Shown here: positions 53,301 through 64,000 of the stretch, one piece after another
Position numbering within the stretch: the stretch's first letter is position 1
Layout of the letters: each line of letters starts with the position of its first letter
From: Theocolax elegans
Taxonomy: Eukaryota; Arthropoda; Insecta; Hymenoptera; Cerocephalidae
Assembly: GCA_026168455.1 (NCBI GenBank)
Contig: CM047430.1
Location: 70,905,044 to 70,969,043, forward strand
Length of the DNA: 64,000 bases
Direction: 5' to 3'
Notes under the pieces: model-generated
Told to the model about the DNA's origin: nothing
Database searches by the model: none
What the model saw: the letters and a program-made list of their open reading frames with translations, nothing else
Translations under genes and position numbers: made by a program

Positions 53301-54685
53301 GCGGTTCGAGCTATAAGAGTGCATGTGGTGTGCGCGCGCGCGAGTTTCTCGCGGACGACACAAAAATAACATCAGCGACAAGAATATAGTCGGAGGCGCC
53401 ATCTGACGAAACATTGCGATATTATCGAAAATAAAGATTAAAGATAATTTTTTTGATTAAGAACTAAGAATAAGAAATAATCTGCATTTATAAAGATAAT
53501 TAATATAAATCATGAAATGATAAATAGCAAATAAACAAAAAATTAAATTGTAACATTCTTTTATTTTTCTTAATGACGGCGTTTTTTACATTATTTTATA
53601 TATTTATAACTATGTAACATCAATTAATAAAAATATAAAATTATAATGTCTTATCACTGACTAATATTTCCACGCGAGGTAATACTGTAATAGGAACCTA
53701 ATGCCAATAACGGTATCTAAATACGTATATCTAAAGTTCGCACAAGTAATAAAAAAGATTTAATGTAAAAATTTAATTTAAAAATTAATTTGACATATAT
53801 TTTCACACACTTTTTTTTGTTATAAATAAAATGTCCTAACGCTGCATTGCAATATCCAAAGTTTTTTATCTGTACATTTAACATTACAAACAAAGATAAA
53901 TGCATTCGTCAATTTTTGCACGTGTCGAGTGTCAACAATCAAGTATAGGATATACGTTCGATATATATAGTGAATTGTAAGTTTCATAAAGAGAGATGAT
54001 CATCAGTGGTATTGGTATATAAGATATAGGTATATATATATAGGAATCTACAAAGTCATCGTATTGGCGGCAAAATGTAGTAATCCGATTCCCCCGCCGT
54101 GTAGACGCGCGTGGTTATACGCGTATAATAATACACACACATATTGCACGTACTAATGCAAGGTCTATGTTACTATTACACACCCGGAGACATAAGCTAA
54201 TTGACTTCCTTGTATTCGCACTCGAGTCTCGAGACTCGTGAGAGTGGAAATCGAAATACCTTGTAGCATATATATACACACCACTACAACCTCGCGCGTT
54301 TATTCTCTGATTCTCTCTCGTGCGTGCGTGTGTGTACACTGTACACAAGGTGTAGAGACTGACTAGAGAGAGAGAGAAAAAGGCACGCATACGAAGAAAG
54401 AGGGTTTATCGCGAGATTCGCGAGTGCATCGAACGGGACGGCGCTGTGCGAATTCCGACGGCGTCGCGACTCGCGAGACTTCGTCTTGTATATATACACA
54501 CACACGCTCTTTATGGTGAAACAAAAAAAAAAGAGAGAGAGAAATAGGAAATAACGAGTTGGGAGATAAAACGATTCGGATAGGATATAATAACAACTTG
54601 GTTGGAACGACATCGGAAGAAAATAAAAGCTAAGAGTGCGAGTGATCAGGGGGGTCGTAATACCCCCTCGATTGAAGTATATCTA
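50371..54685. other. AT-rich spacer and PIGH upstream region
   Basis: No gene is supported up to about 54000. A short GC-rich patch at 53280-53410 includes a (GC)n run. From about 54060 the sequence becomes GC-richer and purine-rich and leads into the PIGH start without a TATA box, as expected for a housekeeping promoter and 5' leader. The frame upstream of the ATG stays open to 54602 but without another ATG. Confidence 0.55.
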
Positions 54686-56582
54686 ATGTCATCGACGACG
54701 AGCACAATCCCCGGTGTGCACGAGCATCAACAAACGTCGGCGCGACGCTATCGGAGTGTTTACGGGAACGCGATAACTCTCCACGAAACGAATACCGGCA
54801 CCAATTTTGACAATGGCGCGATCGAGTACGTGTTGAAAGACGAGACTCACCGGCGCGGTTTTAACATCGTTCAATTCGGTATCCTTGCCCTCGGACTCGT
54901 ACTTTGGCTTTATACGCGCTCGACCATTTATGCTGCTTTAGAGCTCCTCGCCCTGGCTCTTATAATCAAAAGTGCTCTACTTTCCGATAGAACCAGTGAG
55001 TCTGTACCTTTAATTATTTATTCACCTTTCGTTCTCCATATTTTTTATTTTTCTAATTAATTTGCTTGTAAAGGGTTATTTTATATTTTAATGGAACTAT
55101 TGTCAATTTTACTTGTGTGTTTTCTCTGCTATGACTGTACAACGTATGTGCAATGTGCATTCAAAACACTTGAAATGATTAAAGTAACATTCCAATACTT
55201 TATTTACAATTTGTTATATTTTTAGAGATATGTATACAAATGGTGCAGTTAATGTGTTTTTATCATATACTTGGCTAGCTTATCGGTTGAGATATGCATT
55301 TGTTCATTCGAGTAAACTTCATCGTATCTGTAATAGCAAGGCTGTACATTAATGGCTGTTGAATAATATTTTACATTGTTTACATTCATTAAGTATTACT
55401 GCATAGATTTATACCTCAAAAATTACACAAATTTTGTTTCATTTGCATATTTGAAATTACCAAACAGTTTGTACTTTTGTTAATACTTTAAATTTAAAAG
55501 TAATATAAGTGAAGGTAATATTTTTAATTTTCATTATGTGTTTACAAATAATTATATTACTACAGTTTATGAAAGTGCTTTTAGATCATTCTATTTCATC
55601 CTTAAAGTTTCAAATATTGTAACAAATAGATATTATGGCTAAGCTTGAGTTGACCTTCTTAAAGGCTGTTTATTTATTTAAAGACATAATTAGATCACAG
55701 TACTGCAACTACCTAATGTAAGGTTATCATTGATACATACTATTTAGTGATATATCTGCAAGATTATTTTTGTAACATTATTTCTCTTAAGAAAAAATTA
55801 ACTATATTTTAAATTATTACATTACATGTGATAATATTAGAGAAGTTTAAGAAAAGTCTTGAGACCAAAAAGGTTCTTCCTAAAACATTCTCTTATCAAA
55901 GTAAGTGATATCATTCATTGATATCACTAGTGGTTTTCAAAACATAATCTGCAAAGCAAATACTATAATTCATATTGAGTCAACTGTTGATCTACTACTG
56001 CTAGAATTCATGTAGATTTTTATAATTTTTTATGATATTTATTGAAGTTTTTGTTTGTAATTTAATTTTTATTTGTTTTAATTTAATTTCAATTAATTGC
56101 TGTGAATAAAACTGTAGCAATAAGAAAATAATTACTATTTTTAATAATCAATTATTTAGTTGCTATCAATGATTAATTGTTTTTGTTTTTTATTGTTTTT
56201 CAGATTCTTTATTAATAGTGAAATCTGTAGGAGTACATATCACAAGTAAAAAAACTATTTTTGGTACTCTTGAAGAATATCTACCATGGAATATCATAAG
56301 CGATGTTTTTATAAATGAAGTTATACTGGAGGTATTTGTATGATAAATATGAATAATTAATTCATAATATAATATATTTTTTCTTATCAATATAATTAAT
56401 TACAGCAAAAAGTTTTATACTTTTTAACATTTATTGTCAAAGAATTGACTAAACATGGGGAAGAACGGCAAAGATTGATTCCTCTATTTTGTGATTTGAA
56501 ACCTGAAAGAAAATGCCTGGAATACATGTACGTTCGATTGGTAGATTGCATTGGGAAAACCAAGACAAAGAACCAATATTAA
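54686..56582 (+). CDS. PIGH: PIG-H, GPI-GlcNAc transferase subunit
   Basis: Three exons: 54686-54995, 56204-56331 and 56406-56582, with GTGAGT and GTATTT donors and CAG acceptors. They give 204 residues, close to the 188 of human PIGH. The protein is a subunit of the ER enzyme that adds N-acetylglucosamine to phosphatidylinositol, the first step of GPI-anchor synthesis, working with PIGA, PIGC, PIGP, PIGQ and PIGY. Residues 59-97 form a hydrophobic hairpin (about 59-76 and 79-97). The conserved PIG-H region follows, with 'SLLIVKSVGV', 'INEVILEQKVLYFL' and 'LIPLFCDLKPERKCLEYMY', all matching the family. The first ATG is chosen; the open frame before it has only non-ATG starts. Intron 1 is 1.2 kb. 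The last 70 coding bases overlap the start of the next gene in another frame. Confidence 0.92.
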
Positions 56583-59500
56583 CTGTTCCAGGTTCTTATT
56601 GGTTATGTCACAAAAATAACATTTATAAATTTACATTCAAGTTCCTTCATAAAACAAATCGGTAAATATAATACTTTTATATATTCTTATCAATAATAAA
56701 AAAAAAATTTCTATTTATAATTTTTATATTGCAATTATAATAAAACACCAAGATAAAATGACAAATTATTTTTATAAAAGCTTATCAGTATGATGTGGCA
56801 CACACAACTACAGGAAGTATTGCATTATGCAAATCGTAGATACTTAGATAAGCTGATACAAACTTTATCAACATATGTCATTACTATAATTTTTTTTATA
56901 CATTGATTAAAAACATTTAATAAAATGTGTACATGTGTGTGAAATAATTATTTATTTAAATATTAAAGAATTAACAAAATCTTTAAACGTTAATGAAAAG
57001 AATGTTTTTAATTTTTTTGTATCAAAATATTTAGGTTAATGATGTTTAATTAAAAGTATTATTATTACAGAAATGCAGAAGAATTTTGCCACAGTAAGGA
57101 ATTGATGAAAATTATTAGGAGAGTCATAAAGCGGCAACCAAGACAAGGACAACATTTTAGTACGAAAAATCTACTTGTCACATACCGTATCCTTTCATAT
57201 TAACAAAGTTATATTTTATATTTAATATAAGTTACATCTTGCATCAATTTTATCAAAGAAACGTATAATGTTACTAGTACCAATATATACATTTTTAATA
57301 ATAGAAAAACATTAATTTGATTTGATGAAATTGATTTAAAATTTAAAATAAAAATGAATTTATCGTTCGGTGATATGTATATATGTGTATAATATATGAT
57401 ATTGGTCTCTCCGAACTAAATAAGTTCCTTACTGAGGAGTCCAAGCTGGTGATCGGGAAATGGGTGCTTTGGGAAATTCCACCAACCATAGTGTACAAAG
57501 AGTACAATGGGCCTGCTTTATTCTAAAATAAAGCATTTAGTTCGGGGAAACCGATATTATATATTACACACATATTATTTAAAATTTGGATGTACAAAAA
57601 AAATTATTTCCTTAATGCACTCTAAATATTAGAACATGCATCGTGGACGCGTCAAGATAAAATGTTTGCAGTAATGAAATTTTGCGATCGACCAGACGCT
57701 ATAGCATTTCCACATGCATTTATTCTGACGGTAAAAGTTTTAAATCAAGAACAACAACAGCAAAATCAAGAAAAAATGGGAAGTGCTTTATCGACGAAAT
57801 CTGAAGCCGAGAGCTCAGCAGCGGCGAGTTTATTGGACATCGACCTCACGCCGAATTGTTCACCGATCGAAAATTCGCGAGAGGATAATAAAACAGAACT
57901 TGTCAGCAATGTATCGGTAAATGGGCATCAAGAAAAAGAGAACAAACATGACGTTTCGTGGTCGTTAAGAACACGCTCACGTCTGAAAGATTCAGATAGT
58001 AATGGATCTACCAATACATCAGTAAGGTACATAGTTTTTCTTTATATTAGTTTATCTCCGATACGTTCGTAGATTTCAAGTACTTATATGTTTCAACTCG
58101 TTCTAGTAAAAGTTCAAAGAAAAATTTATTTTAATAAAAATAATTATATTTTGTTATGTTTATGTACATAGCATGTTTGTTATTAAATTTTACTTGGAAT
58201 GCGTCGTTTCTTAGAAATTACGCTAGATACAATTGTAGCTTGTAGCGGTAATTATATTTTGTCGCTTTCTTTTGTATTGTTCAGTTACAAGTATAAAATA
58301 GTTTGGTAATAAATATTGAACGAATTAATCAAAAATGTATTATACAGTTTTTTTTGCAAGAAACGATTTTTTGTTTTTTAAATATTCTTTAATTTATATA
58401 TTTAATTAAGTACTTCTACGACAGTTTAAAAATTAAAAAAAGTGAAAACGCGCATTTTTGTTAAAAAAACTTAATGAATCAATAATAATATAATTTCATA
58501 AAAATTTGTAGTACCGACAATTCGTCTGAGAAATCCGAAAGGTCGATAAACGGGAAACAAGAGGAAGAAAAAACTACGAATATTGCGGATAGTAGCAGCA
58601 GCAGCAGCAGCGGTACGAGAGATATGGACTGCAGTTTGTTAGAGAAGGTAGCGGGGACTTCTCTGCAAACGAATAATCTCGACAACCAAAACAAAAAAGA
58701 AGAAGTAGAAAATGAAGCAGAAGACGACAGTGATACGCATTCGGAGTCGGCGAGTTTACCGTATCAATACCTTATCGAACGGGATATCGAACGAGAATTG
58801 GAAAATTCGCGAAATGCCAGTAAACTATCATCGAAAGAAACAAAGGTAAATGGTATTACAAGTCCGTGTGATTCTTCCTTGGGTAACGACGTTGAAGATT
58901 CCAAATCTTCATCAAAGGATTCACGCAAAAGCGTCAAGTTAAGAATGCGACAAGAATCAAAAGATGGTGATTCAATGCCACCACCAGATGTTGCAAATTT
59001 ACGTTCTTCCGACATAACGGATCTAGTGATGAAAGGTCTTATGTTTACAATTAGGCAAGATAAAGATACGGTTACTGTTGTCGAGCAGAAAACAAAACTC
59101 GAATTGGATGAAGTTTTAGAAAATTCAGAAAAAGTTGAAACCAAGGAAGGTGATCCTTGCCTTCTTAATTCTAGTCTGCTTAAGCTTGAAAAAATGATTA
59201 CACGAATACAAGGACCTGATAGTCTTCCTGAGCAAAGGCACAATCAACTGTGCGACAATGCTCTTGCTTCTTTTATAGATTTGGCTGATGAAATTAATAT
59301 GGAGACAGAGGCAAAAATCTCTGAGGCAGACATCGCCGAAAGGAAAGAATTGAATAGAAGTACTCCTACTCTCGAGACTGCTAATTGCTGGTCTGACTTT
59401 TTTCCTGACAAGGATATTTCGGATTCGGCTTTGGAAAACATAGAAAAGGCACTGGATGAAACCAATATCTATATAGATGATGATAATGGAGATGGAGAAA

Positions 59501-60609
59501 TAGAACTGAAGATTGATGACGAAGATGAAGATATTATTCCTGAAGCATTGGTTCATAATTCCTTTTTAGAAAGTGCACTAGAAGCTGTAACGAATACAGC
59601 ACCTACTCTGGTGGACACTTTTCAAGATTTGCTTATGGATGACATTGAACCAAATATAATTTCCTTTGATAAAAAAGAAGATTCAAAATCAATGTCGTTG
59701 AGTCAAGGAAATGGAGTTTTTTCTCCTATTAAGCAACATAAAAATTCATCAAACCTTCCTAAAGTGATATCTAATCAAATCATTACTAATGATCAAATAC
59801 CACCTGGATTATTAAAGGCTCTAAAAAATAAACCTTATCATCAACATCAACAGCAACAGCAAGTGCAAGAACAAGAACATCAGCAATCAAGTAATAATGA
59901 ATTAACTACTATAAATGAAAATAATTGTGAAAACAATAACAAAATCAGCATTGATAGTGTTGAAAATAAAACAGATATTAAACAGGATGAGAATAATAGT
60001 AGTAGAAATAAAAGTAGTAAAATTGATGCAAATGAAGAAAGTCATGCAATAAATAATGGATTTTCATTACATGAAAATAAAGAAAGTAATGTAACAGTTA
60101 ATACAGATAACTGTGCAGTGTCTGATTTTATAAATACTATTCAAAAAACTCTAGAATCTTCAATTGGTACTGACAATTTAAGTGAACCAAAACCTAATAA
60201 AAATACTAACGTAAAAAGTAGTGATATTTCTAATTCTAATTCTAATTCCATAGATAATATAAGATTAACTCGATCCAATACTAGATTATCGAGATCAAAT
60301 TCAAAGTGTGAATCACCATTATCTAATACAAGAATATTAAAAGAGGAACAATATATTGAAAGAAAATCTCAAAGAACAGAAAAGAATCTTAATAAACAAA
60401 TAAATAAAGCCTTAATTGATAAGACTGTATTGCGACAAAAAAGAAAAAGCATTAGTGAACAATGTGCGACAAAGTTTTACAAGTCTGCTAGTGTTAATGG
60501 AGTTGAATGTAAAGAAGTGCGCATCAATGTATTGAAATTAATAAGTGATATTACATATGGAGTTAAAGTAGTTGTTGAACGTATGGACGATGCAAATATT
60601 TCTAGGTAA
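56513..60609 (+). CDS. 918-residue acidic, low-complexity protein, function unknown
   Basis: Exons 56513-56661, 57071-57186, 57633-58026 and 58512-60609 join in one frame through good GT..AG borders. Residues 1 to about 140 look globular ('LTVPGSYWLCHKNNIYKF', 'MKFCDRPDAIAFPHAF'). The rest is disordered: Ser/Asn/Glu/Lys-rich, with a seven-serine run near residue 250, a more ordered segment at about 386-405 ('SDITDLVMKGLMFTIRQ'), an acidic stretch, and a His/Gln run near 660. It ends with a basic segment and a predicted strand/helix tail. Such composition suggests a nuclear or chromatin protein, but I do not recognise it. An in-frame TGA at 56504 precedes the ATG, which lies inside the last coding exon of PIGH; the two may share a transcript. 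A donor-like AGGTAATA at the stop leaves room for a further exon. Confidence 0.75.
57391..57566. mobile_element. Short palindromic element, type 'ccaaccatagtg', in an intron
   Basis: The arms 57391-57421 and 57536-57566 are inverted copies ('ccgaactaaat' / 'atttagttcgg'). The middle contains 'ccaaccatagtgtacaaaga' and 'aataaagcat', like 36974-37126. It lies in the intron between the second and third exons of the 918-residue gene. Confidence 0.75.
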
Positions 60610-61182
60610 TAAGCTGTGCATATAAAAATATGTTCAAACAAACTTTTTCATTGATGCAAGTGAGTTTGATTAAAAACTATTGTAGATATTATAAACTTGT
60701 AAAAGGCAATGGTAACAAAATCAAATCTGCCTTAAGTCTGAAGTTTTTATAAATTTTATTATTATAACGATAATAAGCAAATGTTTTTAAGTTATGTTTA
60801 GATATATGTACAAGATCATAATTAAAATAAGGTATTATTTTTTATTTTTATGTTTTCTGTTAGTTAACGTTTGTAATTATTACTTACAGATTTAAAAAAT
60901 TCTATTTTTTGAAATATGTAACCACAACTAGATAATGTCTGGATCTTCCATTATTGATAGCTTTTTCCATGTATACTATGCACTCTAAGGTGTAAATTAC
61001 TATAATACATTTCATATATAAACAATGCTATGTGCTTGTAATTTTATGAACGTTGATCAACATTTAAATAAACAAAATTCAGTTAAATAAAACTGGTTTA
61101 ATCATTAAGTAAATAATATCCTTTATTACAATATTAACTAACAATATAAATATATAATAAATCTTAAGCAAATTAACATTAT
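60610..61182. other. Convergent 3' untranslated regions
   Basis: The plus-strand gene ends at 60609 and has AATAAA-type signals near 61064-61090. The minus-strand gene ends at 61183 with an AATAAA (plus TTTATT) near 61121. The predicted 3' ends lie within tens of bases of each other. No coding sequence lies between. Confidence 0.55.
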
Positions 61183-61687
61183 TTATTCTATACCATTACT
61201 CAAAAGTTCAAATACTTCAGTCTTCTTTTCTTTTTTTATTAAATTTACAAGTTTGTGTAATTCCTTTAATCTGTTTGCTTGACCTTGGACACTGTCCGTT
61301 GAATTTGTCTGTTGATTAGATTTATTATTGGGCATCATATCAAACAATTTCTGTTCTTCTTCCGTTATTTCGGGTAATGTAAAACTTGGAGCTGGGTTTG
61401 TATGAACTTCAGCACACTGGAAAATAAATCAGAACTAATTAATTTAACAATAGTAAATTAAATTTAAACTCATAGTCTTACTGCTATTTTCGTAGATAGA
61501 TTTAGATATTTTTCCATTTGCTCCGCACATTTGACGGAATAATGTTCTCGTGCACAGCAGACATCGAACACTGCATTTTCGCATCGTTCTTCCAAATTAT
61601 CGCTCTCATTTGCTGCATTGTTAATAAATGATATTTATTCAAAAGCAACATTAGCATATATTTTTTATTATTCTATTACTTACACAT
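61183..61687 (-). CDS. Small conserved-looking protein, 122 residues, function unknown
   Basis: Minus-strand exons: 61687-61684 (ATG plus one base, donor GTAAGT), 61612-61482 (acceptor CAG, donor GTAAGA) and 61416-61183. The joined frame is open and phases agree. The N-terminal half has five cysteines ('ERCENAVFDVCCAREHYS', 'KCAEQMEKY', then 'ACAEVHTNP'). A Pro/Glu segment ('SFTLPEITEEEQKLFDMMP') and a basic amphipathic C-terminal helix follow. There is no signal peptide or membrane segment, so it is probably cytosolic, nuclear or mitochondrial. I do not recognise the family. The start rests on the only in-frame ATG before exon 2. It is transcribed in the same direction as RMI1, starting about 0.25 kb beyond the RMI1 stop. 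Confidence 0.7.
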
Positions 61688-62005
61688 TTTTCCATATACA
61701 AATCTTTGAAGTTCGCAATTTAAATGAACCGTTAACACAACAACACAATACGTGCCGCCATTATAAATTTTAACTGTCTACGCCCTCTACAGGCAAATCA
61801 TGATAAATATTCAAAATATGGCTACATTAAAATATCTATGAGTTATAAATATTATTTTTATAATATGATTAATTAAAAATAGATTTAAACTAATTATTAG
61901 CTATAAATAAATTATCAATTTATTTTCTTATAAAAATATAAATTTATACTAAGGATAGATAATTTATCTCATTCTGCCTTTTTGTTAAACATTAACATCA
62001 TTATG
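61688..62005. other. Short intergenic region between RMI1 and the 122-residue gene
   Basis: On the minus strand it holds a likely RMI1 polyadenylation signal (AATAAA; plus TTTATT at 61919-61924). GC-richer leader sequence of the downstream gene (about 61690-61800) follows. Confidence 0.5.
61732..61761 (-). promoter_or_regulatory. Short upstream open frame in the leader of the 122-residue gene
   Basis: ATG at 61761-61759 opens a nine-codon frame ending in TAA at 61732, in a different frame from the main ATG at 61687. If the transcript starts upstream of it, it would reduce translation of the main frame. The transcription start is not known from sequence. Confidence 0.4.
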
Positions 62006-64000
62006 TCATGTATCGAAATATTCTTGAATTTTTGTATTGTGATGTCTTTTTTGTTCTTCAGATAATTCTGATATTTTTAAAACTGCAGCTTTATCTCCTA
62101 CTTTTAATTCTATTTCCATCAAAGCATCCATACAGCTTAAAGTATATTGAGCTTTTGCTAAATCCTAGAATTATATAAAAGTAAATATAAATTTGTTTAC
62201 TCATAAACAAAATTGATTGATAGTAATTATTGTATACCGATTTAAGTAATTCTTTTATCTTAGGATCTTTTCTACTCTCTTTTCTTTTAAGACTGAATTG
62301 ATGTGGAGTGTATCCAATAACTTTTTCTAATACCTATAATAGATCATCCTTATTATTATGCGCTAATTAGTTTTTTCTGTAAATTTAAGAATAATTAAAA
62401 ATGATCACCTGGGATGAAAAAACAACCTCTAACTTTGCTGTGCCATCGGTAATAACACCTTCTAAATGGAAATAATATCCATCAAAGTTCTTTAACATAC
62501 TTAATCTAACCAATTTTATAACTCGACCTCTAATTATTGAGCGAGTGCCTTCAAGTTTAATTGGTTGTTTCAATACATCACACAAGAATTCACAAACATT
62601 TAAATTATTTTCTTCTAATAATGGTGGTTTATTAAAATAATCAGTAATTTTTTTAGTATTGCTTGTGCTACTTTTAGCTGTATCTAAACAGCGAATCTTC
62701 TGTGGCGTTTCTGGTCGAGGTGATCTCTCGCTCTATACCAGAATAAAATATAAATTAAAAAAACAATTTTGTAAATCATTATTAAACACAATGTATATTT
62801 ACCGCTAATCTTTTTGATCCAGATGATTCTATTGTAGACTTCTTGTTTGTCTGCCTTTTAGATTTTATTGTCATATTTTCTGTACATCCATACACTGTTT
62901 TTTCAATACTGAATTCACTGTTAAATTCAGATTCTAAGTTATCTACCTCATTATCCATTTCAAAATTTGCATCATTTAATATAGTGTCAGATTTCTTATT
63001 ACTGGTAGTTTGAATATGAAGAGCTTCTTTTCTAGAATCATTGCTTTTTAATGTTGATAAAGCATTTGATGCTTTATTGGAATTCGAAGTGCTACTTTCT
63101 TTGAAATAATCATTATAATCCACACTTTTCATATCAAAATCATCAAAATCAAAGTCATCTGTGATTTCATTAACATTATTTTTAAATTGCATTTTTTCAA
63201 TGTTTAATGGTGTTGGAAAGTTGGTTTGCATATTAAACTTATTTGAATTACTATTAGTACTTTCTTTTTTATCATCCTTGCTAGTTGATGGTTTACTAGA
63301 AAAATTAAAATTTATTGAAGTTTTACTTTGTGGTTTAGTATTACTAAAATAAGTAGATTTTTCTTCAGTTAAATCAAACATCTCATTCTCCATTGGAAAA
63401 TCACTCTCATTTGAATCTTGTAAAACTTTTGATGTACTAGATTGCACATTGACATTTGATTTAATAGAAGCAGGTTTGACTGTAGTAATATTTTCAAATG
63501 CTTCTTCATTAATCATTTCCATAAATAAGTCATCATCATCTTGAAACTTTGATACTCTACTTTGAATACTTTGATTAGAACCAGATGTTTGTGTTTTACT
63601 TTTATGACTATTGACATTACTTCCTGAGGTATAAGTTTCATGTTTTGCAATAGATGTATATGAATTAGGTGTAATTAAATTATTTGGGTTATCTTGTTTA
63701 CGATTATTCACATTGGAAAGGAAATTATTATCTTGTCTACTTTGACTATTTATTCCAGATGTTATATTTTCTTGTTGCTTTGTATTGATATTTTGTCTTT
63801 GTTGACCATTTGTATTAAACCCAGTTGATTTCTGACCAACATTGGCACTGTTTTCTTCAATTTGTTTATCAATTTGATCTAATACATCAGAATCCATTAT
63901 AAAATCATCTTCAATTTGAGATGGTCTTTGAGATTCTTGTTTTTGTTTGTTATTGTCATTATATGGATCTGGATTTTCTTCTAAATTTCTATAAATAATA
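62006..64000 (-). CDS. RMI1: RMI1, RecQ-mediated genome instability protein 1 (5' end outside the window)
   Basis: Minus-strand exons: from about 63988 or beyond to 62803, then 62732-62409, 62333-62238 and 62164-62006, all joined in phase 0 with GT..AG borders. About 587 residues are visible. RMI1 is the OB-fold partner of TOP3A and the BLM helicase that dissolves double Holliday junctions. The C-terminal OB-like domain is clear ('IIRGRVIKLVRLSMLKNF', 'GYYFHLEGVITDGTAKLEV', 'GYTPHQFSLKRKESRKDP', 'AQYTLSCMDALMEIEL', 'AAVLKI'). The large exon is a Ser/Asn/Lys-rich linker with an acidic 'DDFDFDDFDM' patch. The N-terminal DUF1767/OB part that contacts TOP3A lies beyond 64000; an acceptor-like TTTATAG at 63989 may mark the start of this exon. 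'TKKITDYF' (62634-62657) resembles a PCNA-binding box. Confidence 0.88.

Noticed and set aside
57662..58072. 136-codon frame beginning MFAVMKFCDRP as a separate gene
   Set aside because: It is the third exon of the 918-residue gene; the splice borders at 57633 and 58026 join it in frame to the neighbouring exons.
58764..59556. Minus-strand frames of 73-159 codons opposite the large exon
   Set aside because: Antisense shadows of the Ser/Glu-rich coding exon.

Overview
The window looks like insect nuclear DNA, most likely from a hymenopteran such as a bee. It is strongly AT-rich, the genes have short introns with GT..AG borders, dinucleotide microsatellites are frequent, and the recognisable proteins are eukaryotic. 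The bee assignment is an inference; nothing in the sequence names the species.

Layout. Positions 1 to about 54,600 are gene-poor. The only convincing intact gene there is a small two-exon gene (44838-45102, +) for a secreted six-cysteine peptide with CS-alpha/beta (defensin / short scorpion-toxin type) spacing. The rest is AT-rich spacer, repeats and non-autonomous mobile elements. These include a nested duplication (5652-12478), a terminal-inverted-repeat element carrying a 1-kb copy of its own flank (14763-16282), a 1.3-kb tandem duplication (17638-20259), and a large inverted-repeat element with a hammerhead-like core (20310-21624). There are also several TTAA-flanked MITEs, three other hairpin elements, a tRNA-derived SINE with clear target-site duplications (39003-39219) and a broken transposon-type gene (28391-31099, -).

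Positions 54,686-64,000 are gene-dense. PIGH (GPI-anchor synthesis, +) shares its last exon, in a different frame, with the start of a 918-residue acidic, low-complexity protein (56513-60609, +). That gene converges on a small 122-residue protein gene (61183-61687, -), which lies just downstream of the RMI1 gene (62006 to the window end, -; 5' end missing). RMI1 belongs to the BLM-TOP3A-RMI double-Holliday-junction dissolution complex.

The most interesting points are the CS-alpha/beta peptide gene, the PIGH/ORF2 overlapping-frame arrangement, the element that captured adjacent DNA, and a subterminal motif shared by MITEs with different ends. Several duplications differ mainly by single-base and homopolymer indels, so assembly error must be excluded before they are read as biology.
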